The notes under the pieces were generated by a model. The model was not told the DNA's origin. It made no database searches and saw nothing but the letters and a program-made list of their open reading frames with translations. A stretch of DNA of 64,000 nucleotides from Synechococcus sp. UW69. Its GTDB lineage: Bacteria; Cyanobacteriota; Cyanobacteriia; PCC-6307; Cyanobiaceae. Positions within the stretch are counted from its first letter, which is position 1; each line of letters begins with the position of its first letter. The stretch is from NCBI RefSeq assembly GCF_900474185.1, contig NZ_UCNW01000009.1, forward strand, positions 248,001 to 312,000, read 5' to 3'. Positions 37,312 to 47,444 of the stretch are shown here, piece by piece. A program made the position numbers and the translations under genes.

Positions 37312-37356
37312 CAGGACCCGTTGGATGGCCCAAAAGCTTAGGAAGAACCGAAGCCT

Positions 37357-39039
37357 TCAAGCTGTTCGCTGGTCCAGCAGGCTGGCTGCATAGGCATCGG
37401 CCTGATCGCCACCAGCGAGATCAGCCAGCTCCTGGCGACGTTCCTGGGTGTCCCGCAGTCGGGACACTCGCGAATGGGTCACGCCATCCTCCACATGCTT
37501 ACTGACCCGGAAATGATGATCAGCAACCGCTGCCACAAGCGGTTGGTGAGTGACGCAAAACACCTGACGCTGACGGGCCAGAGTCTGAAGGAGATTCGCC
37601 ATCGCTCCACTGACGCGTCCACTGACGCCGGCATCAATCTCATCGAACAGCAGCGTGCTGGACCCATCCACAGCGGCAAGAGTGGTCTTGAGCGCCAGCA
37701 GAAAACGGGACATCTCACCCCCAGACGCCACCTCCGTCAACGGTGCCATCGGCTGGCCGGGATTGGCAGAAAACAGGAACTGCACAGCATCCGCGCCATG
37801 CTCAGCGGGATCACAGGGGGTGAGCTCCACCTTGAAACGCACGTTGGCCAGCCCCATGGGAGGCAACAAGTCCAGCAACGAGGCCTCCAGAGCCGCCGCC
37901 GCCTTGGAACGCTCGCGATGCAACGCCGCATTGGCCTGATCACGCGTCTGGCGTCGGTCGTTCTCGTCCTGGTGCAGGCGAGCGAGATCCGCCGCGAATC
38001 CCTCAGCACCCAGACGAAGAAACAGGTCATCTCGACGCTGAATCAAACCGGCCAGATCAAGGCCATAGCGGCGCTGCAGGCGTTTTAAAACCGACAGGCG
38101 GTCTTGGATCCGCTCGAGATGGTCTGGATCGCTCTCGAGTGCAAGACCGTACTGATCGAGGGAACGCAACAAAGCATCCACACCAGCCTCGAGATCCAGA
38201 GCCTGATCCCGCAGGGACTCAAGGGAACCATCCAGCTGGGCCATGGCCTGCAGCTCCTGGATGCACATCGCGAAATGATCCTGCAGAGAAGGCCCCTGAT
38301 CCGCGCCATCGCGGAGACGCCCAAACAGCACGGACAACCCCTCCAGCAGCCTCACGCCATGAACAAGGCGGTCCTGATCCTGTTCAAGCCGCTCCTGTTC
38401 GTCGGGGTCTTCCAGATCGGCAGCCTGCAGCTGCTCCAGCTGCTCCTCCTGTTCAGCCCGCTCCTGTTCGGAACGCTTCTGCTCCTGCTCGAGGGCCATC
38501 AGAGCATCAGCAGCCAGGCGCCATTTGCTCCAGGCATCAGCCACTTGCTGTTTAGTCGCCGCCAACGGGGAGCCACCGAGACGGTCCAACCAAAGACGTT
38601 GTTGCCCAGCGCGTGACAACAACTGGGTCTGGCCTTGAACGGTGAGATCAATCAGCAGTGGTCTGAGCTCAAGCAACTGCTGACGGTTCACCGTGCTGCC
38701 GTTCAGACGGCAGCGACTGGAAAAGCGATCACCGTCTTGCCGTTTCCACTCACGGCTAATCAGGAGCTCCTCTTCAGGGTCAAACTCCGCCGCAACCAGC
38801 CACTGTTCAAGGGATGGGCTGAGTTGAAATGCAGCCTCAATCCTGGCTCGATCAACCCCAGCGCGAAGCAGACGAATACCACTGGCCCCCTGGGCTCCAC
38901 CGAGAACCGCATCGAGGGCATCAAGAAGAATCGACTTCCCTGCTCCGGTCTCACCGGTGAGCACCGTGAAGCCCGAGCTGAACTCCAGTTCAAGACTCTC
39001 GATCAGAGCAATGTTCTGCAGCAGCAGACCGGTGAGCAC
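37357..39039 (-). CDS. recN: DNA repair protein RecN
   Basis: 560 residues from GTG. RecN is an SMC-like ATPase acting in double-strand break repair. Walker A is at residues 29-36 (GETGAGKS); a long helical coiled-coil region (about 150-400, rich in Glu/Gln/Arg) separates it from the second nucleotide-binding half with EVASGGEMSRFLLALK and LLFDEIDAGVSG. Lengths and domain order are normal. It is the first gene of a probable recN-uvrA-hydrolase operon and is divergent from the ABC1 kinase gene. Confidence 0.95.
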   Translation of the reverse strand: MLTGLLLQNIALIESLELEFSSGFTVLTGETGAGKSILLDALDAVLGGAQGASGIRLLRAGVDRARIEAAFQLSPSLEQWLVAAEFDPEEELLISREWKRQDGDRFSSRCRLNGSTVNRQQLLELRPLLIDLTVQGQTQLLSRAGQQRLWLDRLGGSPLAATKQQVADAWSKWRLAADALMALEQEQKRSEQERAEQEEQLEQLQAADLEDPDEQERLEQDQDRLVHGVRLLEGLSVLFGRLRDGADQGPSLQDHFAMCIQELQAMAQLDGSLESLRDQALDLEAGVDALLRSLDQYGLALESDPDHLERIQDRLSVLKRLQRRYGLDLAGLIQRRDDLFLRLGAEGFAADLARLHQDENDRRQTRDQANAALHRERSKAAAALEASLLDLLPPMGLANVRFKVELTPCDPAEHGADAVQFLFSANPGQPMAPLTEVASGGEMSRFLLALKTTLAAVDGSSTLLFDEIDAGVSGRVSGAMANLLQTLARQRQVFCVTHQPLVAAVADHHFRVSKHVEDGVTHSRVSRLRDTQERRQELADLAGGDQADAYAASLLDQRTA

Positions 39040-39116
39040 GTCCAGCCCTGTGATGATGCCGACCGTAGCGGCAGCTCGGTTCGTTTAGAAGGGGTGTCGG
39101 ACATCCCGATGAATTG

Positions 39117-40976
39117 ATGGCGCAGGAGCTCGGGGATTTCATCGAAGCCGCGGGGTTGCTCGAGTACGACCCCGCCGCCATCACACGTATTTATGCCGGC
39201 CATCCCCAGCGGCTGATCCGACGGCTCTGGCAAACCCTGGTACCCATCGGCCTGTTGCTTCTGGGCGTCGCCTTCGACTGGATCTTCCAGTTACTGAAAG
39301 ACGAGCAACGGGCCCGGGATCGAGCCCGCGAGTGCGCAGAACTGCTGGTGGATCTCGGCCCCGCCTTCATCAAAGCCGGCCAAGCTCTGTCCACACGACC
39401 GGACATCGTCCCGCCGCTGCTGCTGGAGGAATTGGCCCAGTTGCAAGACCAACTGCCTGGCTTCGACAGCGGCCTGGCCATGGCCTGCATCGAGGACGAC
39501 CTGGGGGCACCGGTGGATGACATTTTCGAGCAGCTCGACCGGGATCCGATTTCCGCCGCCTCCCTGGGACAGGTGCACAAGGGAACCCTCAAGGGTGGCG
39601 CCAGGGTGGCGGTGAAGGTGCAACGCCCCGGCCTGCGCGAACAGATCACCCTGGATCTGTACATCGTGCGCAACATCGCAGCCTGGCTGAACAGCAACAT
39701 CGGACTGATCCGCAGCGACCTCGTCGCCTTGATCGACGAACTGGGGCGACGGGTGTTCGAAGAAATGGACTATCTCAACGAGGCCTCGAACGCTGAGACC
39801 TTCGCTGAGCTGCATCAGCACAACCCTCGAATCGCTGTTCCGACGATCTACCGCAGCGCCACCAGTCGCCGCGTGCTGACGATGGAATGGATCGACGGCG
39901 TCAAACTCACCAATCTGGATGCCGTTCGGGAACTCGGTGTCGATCCAGACGACATGGTGGAGGTGGGCGTGAATTGCAGCCTTCAACAGTTGCTGGAGCA
40001 TGGCTTCTTCCATGCCGACCCCCACCCCGGCAATCTCCTGGCCCTCGAAGACGGACGCCTCTGTTATCTCGACTTCGGGATGATGAGCGAGGTCAGCCGC
40101 GAGTCACGCACGGGCTTGATTCAAGCGGTTGTTCATCTGGTGAACCGGAACTTCGGGAAGCTCTCCAAAGACTTCGTCACCCTTGGTTTCCTGGCGGAAG
40201 ACGTGAACCTGGAACCGATTGTTCCGGCCTTTGAGAAGGTCTTCAGCCAAGCTTTGGAAGCCGGCGTCAACCGCATGGATTTCAAAGCGGTCACTGATGA
40301 CATGTCCGGTGTGATGTACAAATTCCCGTTCCGGGTACCGCCCTATTACGCCCTAATCATTCGGTCACTGGTCACCCTCGAGGGCATCGCTCTGAGTGTG
40401 GATCCGAACTTCAAGATTCTCGGTGCGGCGTATCCCTACTTCGCGCGTCGGCTGATGGAAGACCCAGATCCCCAATTACGTCAGAGCCTCAAGGAGATGC
40501 TGTTCGACGGAGATGCCTTCCGCTGGACCCGTCTGGAAAATCTTGTGTCTAGCGCTGCAAGTCAGGCCCAACTGGACCTGGAAGCGCTACTCGACCAACT
40601 GCTCGACTTCCTGTTCTCTCCCAAGGCGGGACTGCTTCGGGATCAATTGGTGACCGCCGCCGTGGAGAGACTGGACGCTCTGGGGTGGTCCACGATGCAG
40701 CGCCTGGGTAGACGTCTACCCAAACGACTGCAACCCTCCGCCATCGCCCAGACGCCTCCAGGGCTCTCGGATCCACTGATGCAACTGGAGCCAGTACGAG
40801 AATTGATTCAGGTGTTGCAGTCATTGCCGGGGTTCAAACCGGAACTTCTGCTGCGACGGATGCCCAGAGTTCTGAATGAGCCGGACACCCGCCGTATGGG
40901 ATTCCAGGTGGCTCAAGGGCTGGCCGAACGAGGAGTTGTCCGCCTGGTGCGGGTCGCCGCTGGAGTTCCTGCCTAA
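39117..40976 (+). CDS. ABC1/AarF/UbiB family kinase-like protein
   Basis: 619 residues from ATG 39117. The family-specific N-terminal extension holds the KxGQ motif (FIKAGQALSTRPD, about residue 85), followed by ISAASLGQVHKGTL (alanine-rich P-loop replacement), AVKVQRPG, HADPHPGNLL and LDFGMM. A hydrophobic stretch precedes the kinase domain (LVPIGLLLLGVAF), and the C-terminal region contains amphipathic helices. Family members support quinone synthesis and, in cyanobacteria, plastoquinone and tocopherol-related functions under light stress, by atypical ATPase/kinase activity. Which of several cyanobacterial ABC1 paralogues this is cannot be decided. Confidence 0.92.
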   Translation: MAQELGDFIEAAGLLEYDPAAITRIYAGHPQRLIRRLWQTLVPIGLLLLGVAFDWIFQLLKDEQRARDRARECAELLVDLGPAFIKAGQALSTRPDIVPPLLLEELAQLQDQLPGFDSGLAMACIEDDLGAPVDDIFEQLDRDPISAASLGQVHKGTLKGGARVAVKVQRPGLREQITLDLYIVRNIAAWLNSNIGLIRSDLVALIDELGRRVFEEMDYLNEASNAETFAELHQHNPRIAVPTIYRSATSRRVLTMEWIDGVKLTNLDAVRELGVDPDDMVEVGVNCSLQQLLEHGFFHADPHPGNLLALEDGRLCYLDFGMMSEVSRESRTGLIQAVVHLVNRNFGKLSKDFVTLGFLAEDVNLEPIVPAFEKVFSQALEAGVNRMDFKAVTDDMSGVMYKFPFRVPPYYALIIRSLVTLEGIALSVDPNFKILGAAYPYFARRLMEDPDPQLRQSLKEMLFDGDAFRWTRLENLVSSAASQAQLDLEALLDQLLDFLFSPKAGLLRDQLVTAAVERLDALGWSTMQRLGRRLPKRLQPSAIAQTPPGLSDPLMQLEPVRELIQVLQSLPGFKPELLLRRMPRVLNEPDTRRMGFQVAQGLAERGVVRLVRVAAGVPA

Positions 40977-41000
40977 GTTCCTGAGAACACCGTCAGCGTG

Positions 41001-41582
41001 ATGCTTCTCAAGCCCTTCACCCGTTCGTCACTGCTGGCCGCGGCGGCAGGACTTGGAATCGGTTGGAGCAGCGTCATGCAACCTCTGCATGCCGCCACGG
41101 ATGTAGCCCTTGTCAGTGGTGCCTTCCGCCGCTCGATTCCCGTCAAGGAATTTGAACACCTGGCCGAGACCGGTGAAGCCATCGGCCTGCTGGGCAATCT
41201 GCTTGAACTCTCCGGGCAGAACCCTCAGGAGGTATCGCGGATGCTCAATCAGAGCCTCGAACTTCCACTAGTGCTGACCAGCCGTTTAATCAATACACGG
41301 ATTGGTGAAGCCATCCTGCGCCGTGCTTCACGCATCATCTACCCCATCTACACACCGGAACCCGAGGTGAGTGTTCCGGCGATCCGAGCAGGGGTGATCA
41401 GTGGATTGCAAAGCGAGGAAGGCCTCACCGCTGTGAGCTTTCTGAAGGGGTATCCCAATGCCGTTATGGCGGTGAACCTGCCAGCTTTGTTTGGGGTGAT
41501 TGAGAAAGCGGAATCGATTGCCGGCCTGGTGCAGTTTTTCTCCGACTCCCCCTTGGACGGACTGAAGGACGCGCAACCCTGA
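41001..41582 (+). CDS. Solo DUF1400 protein, exported
   Basis: 193 residues from ATG 41001 (MLLKPFTRSSLLAAAAGLGIGWSS), a signal peptide ending near HAA/TD. The rest is a DUF1400 domain without a hydrolase: VSGAFRRSIPVKEFEHLAETG, then the middle LPLVLTSRLINTRIGEAILRRA and AIRAGVISGLQSEEGLTAVSFLKGYP. In other cyanobacterial proteins the same domain sits in front of an alpha/beta hydrolase. Function unknown; a periplasmic partner of such hydrolases is possible. The threonine synthase gene follows 53 bases later. Confidence 0.75.
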   Translation: MLLKPFTRSSLLAAAAGLGIGWSSVMQPLHAATDVALVSGAFRRSIPVKEFEHLAETGEAIGLLGNLLELSGQNPQEVSRMLNQSLELPLVLTSRLINTRIGEAILRRASRIIYPIYTPEPEVSVPAIRAGVISGLQSEEGLTAVSFLKGYPNAVMAVNLPALFGVIEKAESIAGLVQFFSDSPLDGLKDAQP

Positions 41583-41635
41583 CCAATTCCTGAACGGACG
41601 CCGCCTAGATTCCGGAAATCCCCCCATCCCAGCCG

Positions 41636-42742
41636 GTGTCCCTGTTTCAGAACCTCCGTCGGCGTTTCACTGCCACCCCTGTGATGCAGGACTGGCCTGG
41701 ACTGATTGAGGCCTATCGCAGCTGGCTTCCCGTCACCGATGCAACCCCGGTGATCACCCTTCGGGAGGGAGCCACTCCTCTGATTCCCGTGCCATCGATT
41801 GCGGAACAGATCGGCAAGGGCGTGAAAGTGTTCGTGAAATACGACGGCCTGAATCCCACAGGGTCCTTCAAGGACCGGGGCATGACCATGGCCATCAGCA
41901 AAGCCAAGGAAGCCGGTTGTGAAGCGGTGATCTGTGCAAGCACAGGCAACACCAGTGCAGCAGCAGCGGCCTATGCCCGGCGGGGAGGAATGCGGGCCTT
42001 CGTGTTGATCCCTGATGGCTATGTCGCCCAGGGAAAACTGGCTCAAGCTCTGGTGTATGGCGCTGAGGTCTTAGCGATCCGCGGCAACTTCGATCGTGCC
42101 CTGGACATCGTTCGGGAAGCGGCGGAGAAGTATCCGGTCACCCTGGTGAACTCGGTGAACCCCTACCGGCTTCAGGGCCAAAAGACGGCTGCTTTCGAAA
42201 TCGTGGATGCCCTCGGAGACGCACCCGACTGGCTTTGCATTCCCATGGGCAACGCGGGAAATATCACCGCCTATTGGATGGGTTTTCAGGAATATCAGCA
42301 GGCGGGCCGTAGCCGGAACCTGCCCCGGATGATGGGCTTCCAGGCCAGCGGATCAGCTCCTCTGGTGAACAACACGACGGTGACGGACCCCGAAACCATC
42401 GCCACAGCCATCCGCATCGGCAACCCAGTCAACCGAGCCAAGGCCCTGGCGGCACGCGAAGCCAGCAAAGGAGCGTTCCTGGATGTCACCGATGCGGAAA
42501 TCATCGAGGCTTACAAACTCTTGGGCGGTCAGGAGGGAATCTTCTGCGAACCCGCCAGTGCTGCATCTGTGGCAGGCCTGCTCAAACGCAAGGATGAAGT
42601 ACCAGCTGGCTCAACGGTGGTCTGCGTTCTGACCGGCAACGGCCTCAAGGATCCCGACTGCGCCATCAGCAACAACGACGCCGCCTTCCACACCGACCTC
42701 AATCCCGATCTCGACACCGTTGCCAATGTCATGGGCTTCTAA
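41636..42742 (+). CDS. thrC: Threonine synthase
   Basis: 368 residues from GTG. PLP-dependent conversion of O-phosphohomoserine to threonine. The PLP lysine is Lys79 in [11 protein letters not shown]; the phosphate-binding loop [15 protein letters not shown] and [11 protein letters not shown] are intact. It is the shorter bacterial class without the N-terminal extension of plant enzymes. It ends directly before the putative replication origin, with an intrinsic terminator 25 bases later. Confidence 0.96.
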   Translation: MSLFQNLRRRFTATPVMQDWPGLIEAYRSWLPVTDATPVITLREGATPLIPVPSIAEQIGKGVKVFVKYDGLNPTGSFKDRGMTMAISKAKEAGCEAVICASTGNTSAAAAAYARRGGMRAFVLIPDGYVAQGKLAQALVYGAEVLAIRGNFDRALDIVREAAEKYPVTLVNSVNPYRLQGQKTAAFEIVDALGDAPDWLCIPMGNAGNITAYWMGFQEYQQAGRSRNLPRMMGFQASGSAPLVNNTTVTDPETIATAIRIGNPVNRAKALAAREASKGAFLDVTDAEIIEAYKLLGGQEGIFCEPASAASVAGLLKRKDEVPAGSTVVCVLTGNGLKDPDCAISNNDAAFHTDLNPDLDTVANVMGF

Positions 42743-42766
42743 AACGGCATTCCATCGACGTCCTCC

Positions 42767-42788
42767 AGCCCCCCAACGGGGGCTTTTT
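42767..42788 (+). terminator. Rho-independent terminator after thrC
   Basis: Stem AGCCCCC/GGGGGCT with a short CAAC loop, followed by a T-run. It separates thrC transcription from the origin region. Confidence 0.88.
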
Positions 42789-43175
42789 CATGGCCATTGG
42801 AGAAAACCAGCCGACAAAGCGGCTGCAGAAAACAAGCAAAAACCGAATGCACACGCTGTGGAAAACAGGTGAAAACAACTCCTCCGACCAAGTGGATGGT
42901 TTTCCACCTGCTGTGAAGACGTGGAAAACAGGTCTGCACTCCCCATTCCGTAAAAAATTCTCCTCAAGCATTGGTGAAGCAGAACTCTCTTGACCACTGA
43001 CTTTCAAGCAGCTTTCCCCCTTTTCCCCAGGCCCTACTACGACTGTTTTATTTTTATTTTTTTAAATCCATAAGAACAAAACAGCCGAAAAGAGGATCCC
43101 GTTGCGCTGGCCATTGCACTTCCCCTCAGCCTGTGAAACGGTGGGGCACCTCAGCGCACTCAGGTCGTCAGGACG
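42789..43175. other. Putative chromosomal replication origin (oriC)
   Basis: No gene is seen in these 387 bases between thrC and dnaN. Three DnaA-box-like nonamers are visible: TTTTCCACA (complement, 42857-42865), TTTTCCACC (42900-42908) and TTTTCCACG (complement, 42920-42928). Weaker copies are TTTTCACC (complement, 42868-42875) and TTTTCCCC (43021-43028). An A/T-only tract of 22 bases (43046-43067) is a candidate unwinding element. dnaN follows at once. By eye the plus strand shifts from C/A-rich to G/T-rich here. Cyanobacterial origins are known to lie beside dnaN and to use TTTTCCACA boxes. Confidence 0.75.
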
Positions 43176-44333
43176 ATGAAGGTGGTCTGTTCACAGTCCG
43201 AACTGAATAGCGCCTTGCAATTGGTGAGCCGTGCGGTGGCAACCCGGCCCACCCACCCGGTTCTGGCCAATGTGTTGCTTACGGCCGATGCTGGAAGCAA
43301 TCGCCTCAGCCTGACGGGATTCGATCTGAGTCTGGGGATTCAGACCTCTCTCGCCGCCAGTGTGGAAACCAGTGGAGCGATCACGCTTCCGGCCCGATTG
43401 CTGGGAGAGATTGTCTCCCGTTTATCCAGCGATTCTCCGGTCACTCTCGCGGTAGAAGATGCCGGCGAGCAGGTTCAGCTCACCAGCCTGAGTGGGAGCT
43501 ATCAGATGCGCGGTATGAGTGCTGATGACTACCCCGATCTCCCGATGGTGGAGAGCGGCATGACGCTCAAACTTCAGCCTGAACGGTTGGTGCAGGCGCT
43601 CAAGGGCACCCTGTTCGCGAGCAGCGGCGATGAAGCGAAGCAACTGCTCACCGGTGTTCATTTGAAGTTCAACCAGCGGGCTCTAGAAGCTGCTGCCACC
43701 GATGGACACCGCCTTGCTGTACTCAATGTTGACGACGCTCTGCAGGATGCGGCCATCGCTGATGCCGTTGATGAACAGGGTTTCGCGGTGACCCTCCCCG
43801 CACGTTCTCTTCGAGAGGTCGAGCGTTTGATGGCGTCCTGGCGTTCCGATGAACCCGTCAGTTTGTTTTGTGATCGTGGCCAAGTGGTGTTTCTCGCTGC
43901 CGACCAGATGGTCACCAGTCGCACGCTGGAGGGCACCTATCCCAATTACGGCCAGTTGATTCCCGATGGATTCACCCGCACGTTCGGGATGGATCGTCGT
44001 TCATTGATTGCTGCTCTGGAACGCATTGCTGTTCTTGCTGATCAACACAACAACGTCGTGAAATTCAGCAGTCAGCCTGAGGAGGGTGTTGTGTTGATCA
44101 GTGCTGATGCACAGGATGTGGGCAGCGGCTCCGAGTCACTACCAGCCAGCCTTGATGGTGATGCCATGCAGATTGCTTTCAATGTTCGCTATTTGCTGGA
44201 TGGTCTCAAAGCCATGGGCTCTGATCGGATTGTTCTGCACTGCAATGCACCCACCACGCCGGCTGTGCTTCGTTCCGATGAAACGTCTGAAGCTTTCACG
44301 TATCTGGTAATGCCCGTTCAGATTCGTTCCTGA
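43176..44333 (+). CDS. dnaN: DNA polymerase III subunit beta (sliding clamp)
   Basis: 385 residues from ATG. The three-domain clamp fold is complete. Typical pieces are MKVVCSQSELNSALQLVSRAV at the N-terminus, QMRGMSADDYPDLP, LLTGVHLKF, and the C-terminal YLVMPVQIR, which forms part of the hydrophobic pocket for clamp-binding peptides. It loads polymerase III on DNA, and in many bacteria and cyanobacteria marks the origin. A PRC-barrel gene follows after one base. Confidence 0.97.
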   Translation: MKVVCSQSELNSALQLVSRAVATRPTHPVLANVLLTADAGSNRLSLTGFDLSLGIQTSLAASVETSGAITLPARLLGEIVSRLSSDSPVTLAVEDAGEQVQLTSLSGSYQMRGMSADDYPDLPMVESGMTLKLQPERLVQALKGTLFASSGDEAKQLLTGVHLKFNQRALEAAATDGHRLAVLNVDDALQDAAIADAVDEQGFAVTLPARSLREVERLMASWRSDEPVSLFCDRGQVVFLAADQMVTSRTLEGTYPNYGQLIPDGFTRTFGMDRRSLIAALERIAVLADQHNNVVKFSSQPEEGVVLISADAQDVGSGSESLPASLDGDAMQIAFNVRYLLDGLKAMGSDRIVLHCNAPTTPAVLRSDETSEAFTYLVMPVQIRS

Positions 44334-44334
44334 T

Positions 44335-45093
44335 GTGTCTCTTCCGGATCAGCTTCTCCTCAGTGATCTTCTGAGTCATACCGTCCGCTGTGATCTGGGC
44401 TTGGATCACGGACCTGGGGTGATGGCTTGGATGCATCCGCCCGTGCATCGGTTGCTGGGTTGGGTCAGCCGACCGTCAGCTCTGCGTATGTCTCGCGATG
44501 TGTGGCGTTTGAACCAATGTTGTGGTTTTACGGATCAGCAGGTGTTTGTGCGCGGCGAACCGGCGGTCACCGATCAGGTGATGCTGGAACGCTTGCCGAC
44601 GTTGATGGAGGCAACGTTGCTTGATCGTGATGGTGAGCGAATTGGCAGCGTTGTTGATCTTGATTTCCGACCAGCGGACGGCGCGATTCTTCACTATCTG
44701 ATCGCCCGCAGCGACCCGCGACTTCCAGGGAGTTCCCGCTGGCGTTTGGCTCCGGATCGCATCCTTGACCAGCAACCGGGTCAGATTCAAACCGCCCTGA
44801 TGGGATTGGATGATTTGCCGATGGCCCGCGCCAGTGTCCGTCAAGACCTGCTCCAACGCACCCAACGTTGGCGGGACCAGTTGCGCGTCATGGGTGATCG
44901 GGCTGGCGATCGCCTGGAGGGTTGGTTGGAGGACTCACCAATGGATGATCTGCGGCCAGAGCCCATCCGCTCTTCGCTAGGGGACGTCGAATCAGAGCCC
45001 GTCTCTGAGCGTGAATCTGAGGTCTGGGACGACGACAGCTGGGAGGAAACTCCGTCCCCCCGCCGCCGACAGGACGAAGACCCCTGGGTCTGA
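44335..45093 (+). CDS. PRC-barrel domain protein
   Basis: 252 residues from GTG 44335, 1 base after the dnaN stop. The first part ([37 protein letters not shown]) looks like a degenerate PRC repeat. A clearer PRC barrel follows at about residues 88-145 ([25 protein letters not shown]). The C-terminal ~80 residues are charged and probably unstructured ([17 protein letters not shown]). PRC barrels occur in photosynthetic reaction centre H subunits and RimM, usually as protein- or RNA-contacting modules. This gene sits between dnaN and purL; its role is unknown. Its 3' end may overlap upstream codons of a longer purL frame. Confidence 0.8.
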   Translation: MSLPDQLLLSDLLSHTVRCDLGLDHGPGVMAWMHPPVHRLLGWVSRPSALRMSRDVWRLNQCCGFTDQQVFVRGEPAVTDQVMLERLPTLMEATLLDRDGERIGSVVDLDFRPADGAILHYLIARSDPRLPGSSRWRLAPDRILDQQPGQIQTALMGLDDLPMARASVRQDLLQRTQRWRDQLRVMGDRAGDRLEGWLEDSPMDDLRPEPIRSSLGDVESEPVSERESEVWDDDSWEETPSPRRRQDEDPWV

Positions 45094-45133
45094 CGGTCGG
45101 TCGGCAACACTGGGGGGAGGTGCTCCGCGATTC

Positions 45134-47440
45134 GTGGTTTCCTCCCCTGCGTACGACATAGCTGCAGCCCTGAAGCAGGAAGGGCTTAAGCCCAGTGACT
45201 GGGATGAGATCTGTCGGCGGCTCGGTCGTGAGCCGAACCGAGCTGAGTTGGGCATGTTCGGTGTGATGTGGTCCGAACATTGCTGCTATCGCAATTCCCG
45301 GCCCTTGCTGAGTGGTTTCCCCACTGAGGGACCGCGCATTTTGGTAGGACCTGGAGAAAATGCCGGCGTGGTCGATCTCGGTGGGGGCCACCGGTTGGCC
45401 TTCAAGATCGAAAGCCATAACCACCCCTCCGCCGTTGAACCCTTTCAGGGGGCGGCAACAGGGGTGGGCGGGATCCTGCGTGACATCTTCACGATGGGGG
45501 CCCGTCCGATCGCGCTGCTGAATGCCCTGCGCTTTGGTCCCCTTGAGGACTCCGCCAATGTTGGCCTGATGGAAGGTGTGGTGGCTGGCATTGCCCACTA
45601 CGGCAATTGCGTCGGCGTGCCGACGGTGGGCGGTGAGGTGGCCTTTGACCCCTCCTATTCCGGTAATCCCCTGGTGAATGCCATGGCACTCGGTCTGATG
45701 GAGACCGAGGAGATCGTCAAATCCGGAGCGATCGGCGTTGGCAATCCCGTGGTTTATGTGGGCAGTACCACCGGCCGGGATGGCATGGGCGGAGCCAGCT
45801 TTGCCAGTGCTGAGCTGAGTGCCGATTCCTTGGATGATCGCCCCGCTGTTCAAGTGGGTGATCCGTTTCAGGAGAAAGGGCTGATCGAAGCTTGTCTTGA
45901 GGCCTTTGCCAGTGGTGATGTGGTGGCAGCGCAGGACATGGGTGCTGCTGGGCTCACCTGCAGCTGTTCGGAAATGGCCGCCAAAGGGGGTCTGGGGGTG
46001 GAGCTGGATCTCGACCGTGTTCCGGCCCGTGAAACCGGGATGACGGCTTACGAGTTTCTGTTGTCGGAATCCCAGGAACGGATGTTGTTCGTGGTCAAGG
46101 CCGGGCGGGAGGAGGCGCTGATGCAGCGGTTCCGTCGCTGGGGATTGCAGGCGGCGGTTGTGGGCAAAGTGCTCCAGGAGCCGATTGTGCGGGTGTTGCA
46201 TCACGGTGCTGTTGCTGCTGAGGTGCCCGCCACAGCTCTTGCCGATGACACCCCGATCGAAAAACATGCTCTGTTGCAGGAGCCCCCGGCGGATCTTCAG
46301 GCCCTCTGGAGCTGGACTGAGCAGGAGCTTCCCGAGCTGAGCGATGCAGCTGCAGCTCTGCTTCAGCTCTTGGACGATCCCACCATCGCGAGCAAGCACT
46401 GGGTTCACCGTCAGTACGACCAGCAGGTGTTGGCCAACACAGTGGTGTCATCCGGCGCAGCCGATGCCGCTGTGGTGCGGCTGAGACCTCAGCAGGGTGA
46501 CGGATCGATGGCTGCGTCCAACCGTGGTGTTGCCGCCACGGTGGACTGCCCCAACCGTTGGGTCGCTCTTGACCCCGAACGTGGTGCGCAGGCGGCCGTC
46601 GCTGAAGCAGCACGCAACCTCAGTTGTGTGGGAGCTGATCCCCTGGCGGTCACCGACAACCTCAATTTCCCTTCACCGGAAACGCCGAAGGGGTTTTGGC
46701 AGTTGGCCATGGCCTGTCGGGGGATTTCCGACGCCTGCCGGGCTCTTAATACCCCCGTTACCGGCGGGAATGTCTCCTTGTACAACGAGACCAAACAGGA
46801 TGACGGCACGATGCAGCCGATTCATCCCACGCCGGTGATCGGCATGGTTGGTTGTGTGGACGACATCAGTCGTGTGACTGGTTTGGCTTGGCAGCAGCCC
46901 GGCGATTCAATCTTTCTCATCGGCGTTCCGCCGGATGATGTTGCAGATCCCAGCCTTGGTTTGGCGGGCAGTGCTTATCAGCAGCAGAGCCTTGGGTCGC
47001 TGGCAGGACGTCCGCCCCAGCCCGATCTCGTTGTCGAAGCCGCAGTGGGGTGTCTGGTTCGTGAGGCCATTGCTCAGGGTCTGCTGGCCTCCGCCCATGA
47101 CTGCAGTGATGGTGGTCTCGCTGTGGCTTTGGTTGAATCTTGCATTGCTTCTGATCTCGGCATCAATGTGACGTTGACGACAGGTTCAGCGCGTTTGGAT
47201 CGGGTGCTTTTCGCTGAAGGCGGCAGTCGCGTCATTGTGTCTGTGAACGCAGCCTGCCTCCCTGGCTGGGAGCAGTTGATCGGAGCCCGTGCAGGACTCT
47301 CTGTCACCTCGCTTGGCAGCGTCACAGCGGAGCCTCGCGTGGTGATCCGATCTGAATCTGCAGTTCAGTTCGATCTTGAGGTTGAACGGTGCGCAGCTGT
47401 CTTCCGTGATGCGTTGCCCCGACGGATTCATTCGGAGTGA
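45134..47440 (+). CDS. purL: Phosphoribosylformylglycinamidine synthase subunit PurL
   Basis: 768 residues from GTG 45134 ([26 protein letters not shown]), chosen because earlier in-frame codons lie within the PRC gene and are not family-like. PurL is the large catalytic subunit of the PurSQL FGAM synthase that uses FGAR, ATP and glutamine-derived ammonia. Signatures: [47 protein letters not shown], and the later [14 protein letters not shown] and [14 protein letters not shown]. The PurS and PurQ genes are not here. purF follows 61 bases later. Confidence 0.96.
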   Translation: MVSSPAYDIAAALKQEGLKPSDWDEICRRLGREPNRAELGMFGVMWSEHCCYRNSRPLLSGFPTEGPRILVGPGENAGVVDLGGGHRLAFKIESHNHPSAVEPFQGAATGVGGILRDIFTMGARPIALLNALRFGPLEDSANVGLMEGVVAGIAHYGNCVGVPTVGGEVAFDPSYSGNPLVNAMALGLMETEEIVKSGAIGVGNPVVYVGSTTGRDGMGGASFASAELSADSLDDRPAVQVGDPFQEKGLIEACLEAFASGDVVAAQDMGAAGLTCSCSEMAAKGGLGVELDLDRVPARETGMTAYEFLLSESQERMLFVVKAGREEALMQRFRRWGLQAAVVGKVLQEPIVRVLHHGAVAAEVPATALADDTPIEKHALLQEPPADLQALWSWTEQELPELSDAAAALLQLLDDPTIASKHWVHRQYDQQVLANTVVSSGAADAAVVRLRPQQGDGSMAASNRGVAATVDCPNRWVALDPERGAQAAVAEAARNLSCVGADPLAVTDNLNFPSPETPKGFWQLAMACRGISDACRALNTPVTGGNVSLYNETKQDDGTMQPIHPTPVIGMVGCVDDISRVTGLAWQQPGDSIFLIGVPPDDVADPSLGLAGSAYQQQSLGSLAGRPPQPDLVVEAAVGCLVREAIAQGLLASAHDCSDGGLAVALVESCIASDLGINVTLTTGSARLDRVLFAEGGSRVIVSVNAACLPGWEQLIGARAGLSVTSLGSVTAEPRVVIRSESAVQFDLEVERCAAVFRDALPRRIHSE

Positions 47441-47444
47441 TTGA

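Noticed and set aside
37312-39116. LexA box upstream of uvrA or recN
   Set aside because: No AGTAC-N-GTACT-like palindrome was recognised in either upstream gap.
42729-43007. Short ORFs in the origin spacer on both strands
   Set aside because: They cover DnaA-box-like sequences and have no protein-like features; the spacer is better explained as oriC.
44888-46408. 506-codon minus-strand ORF antisense to purL and the PRC gene
   Set aside because: Its translation is Gly/His/Gln-rich with no family resemblance, whereas purL on the other strand is highly conserved; long antisense ORFs are expected in GC-rich coding DNA.
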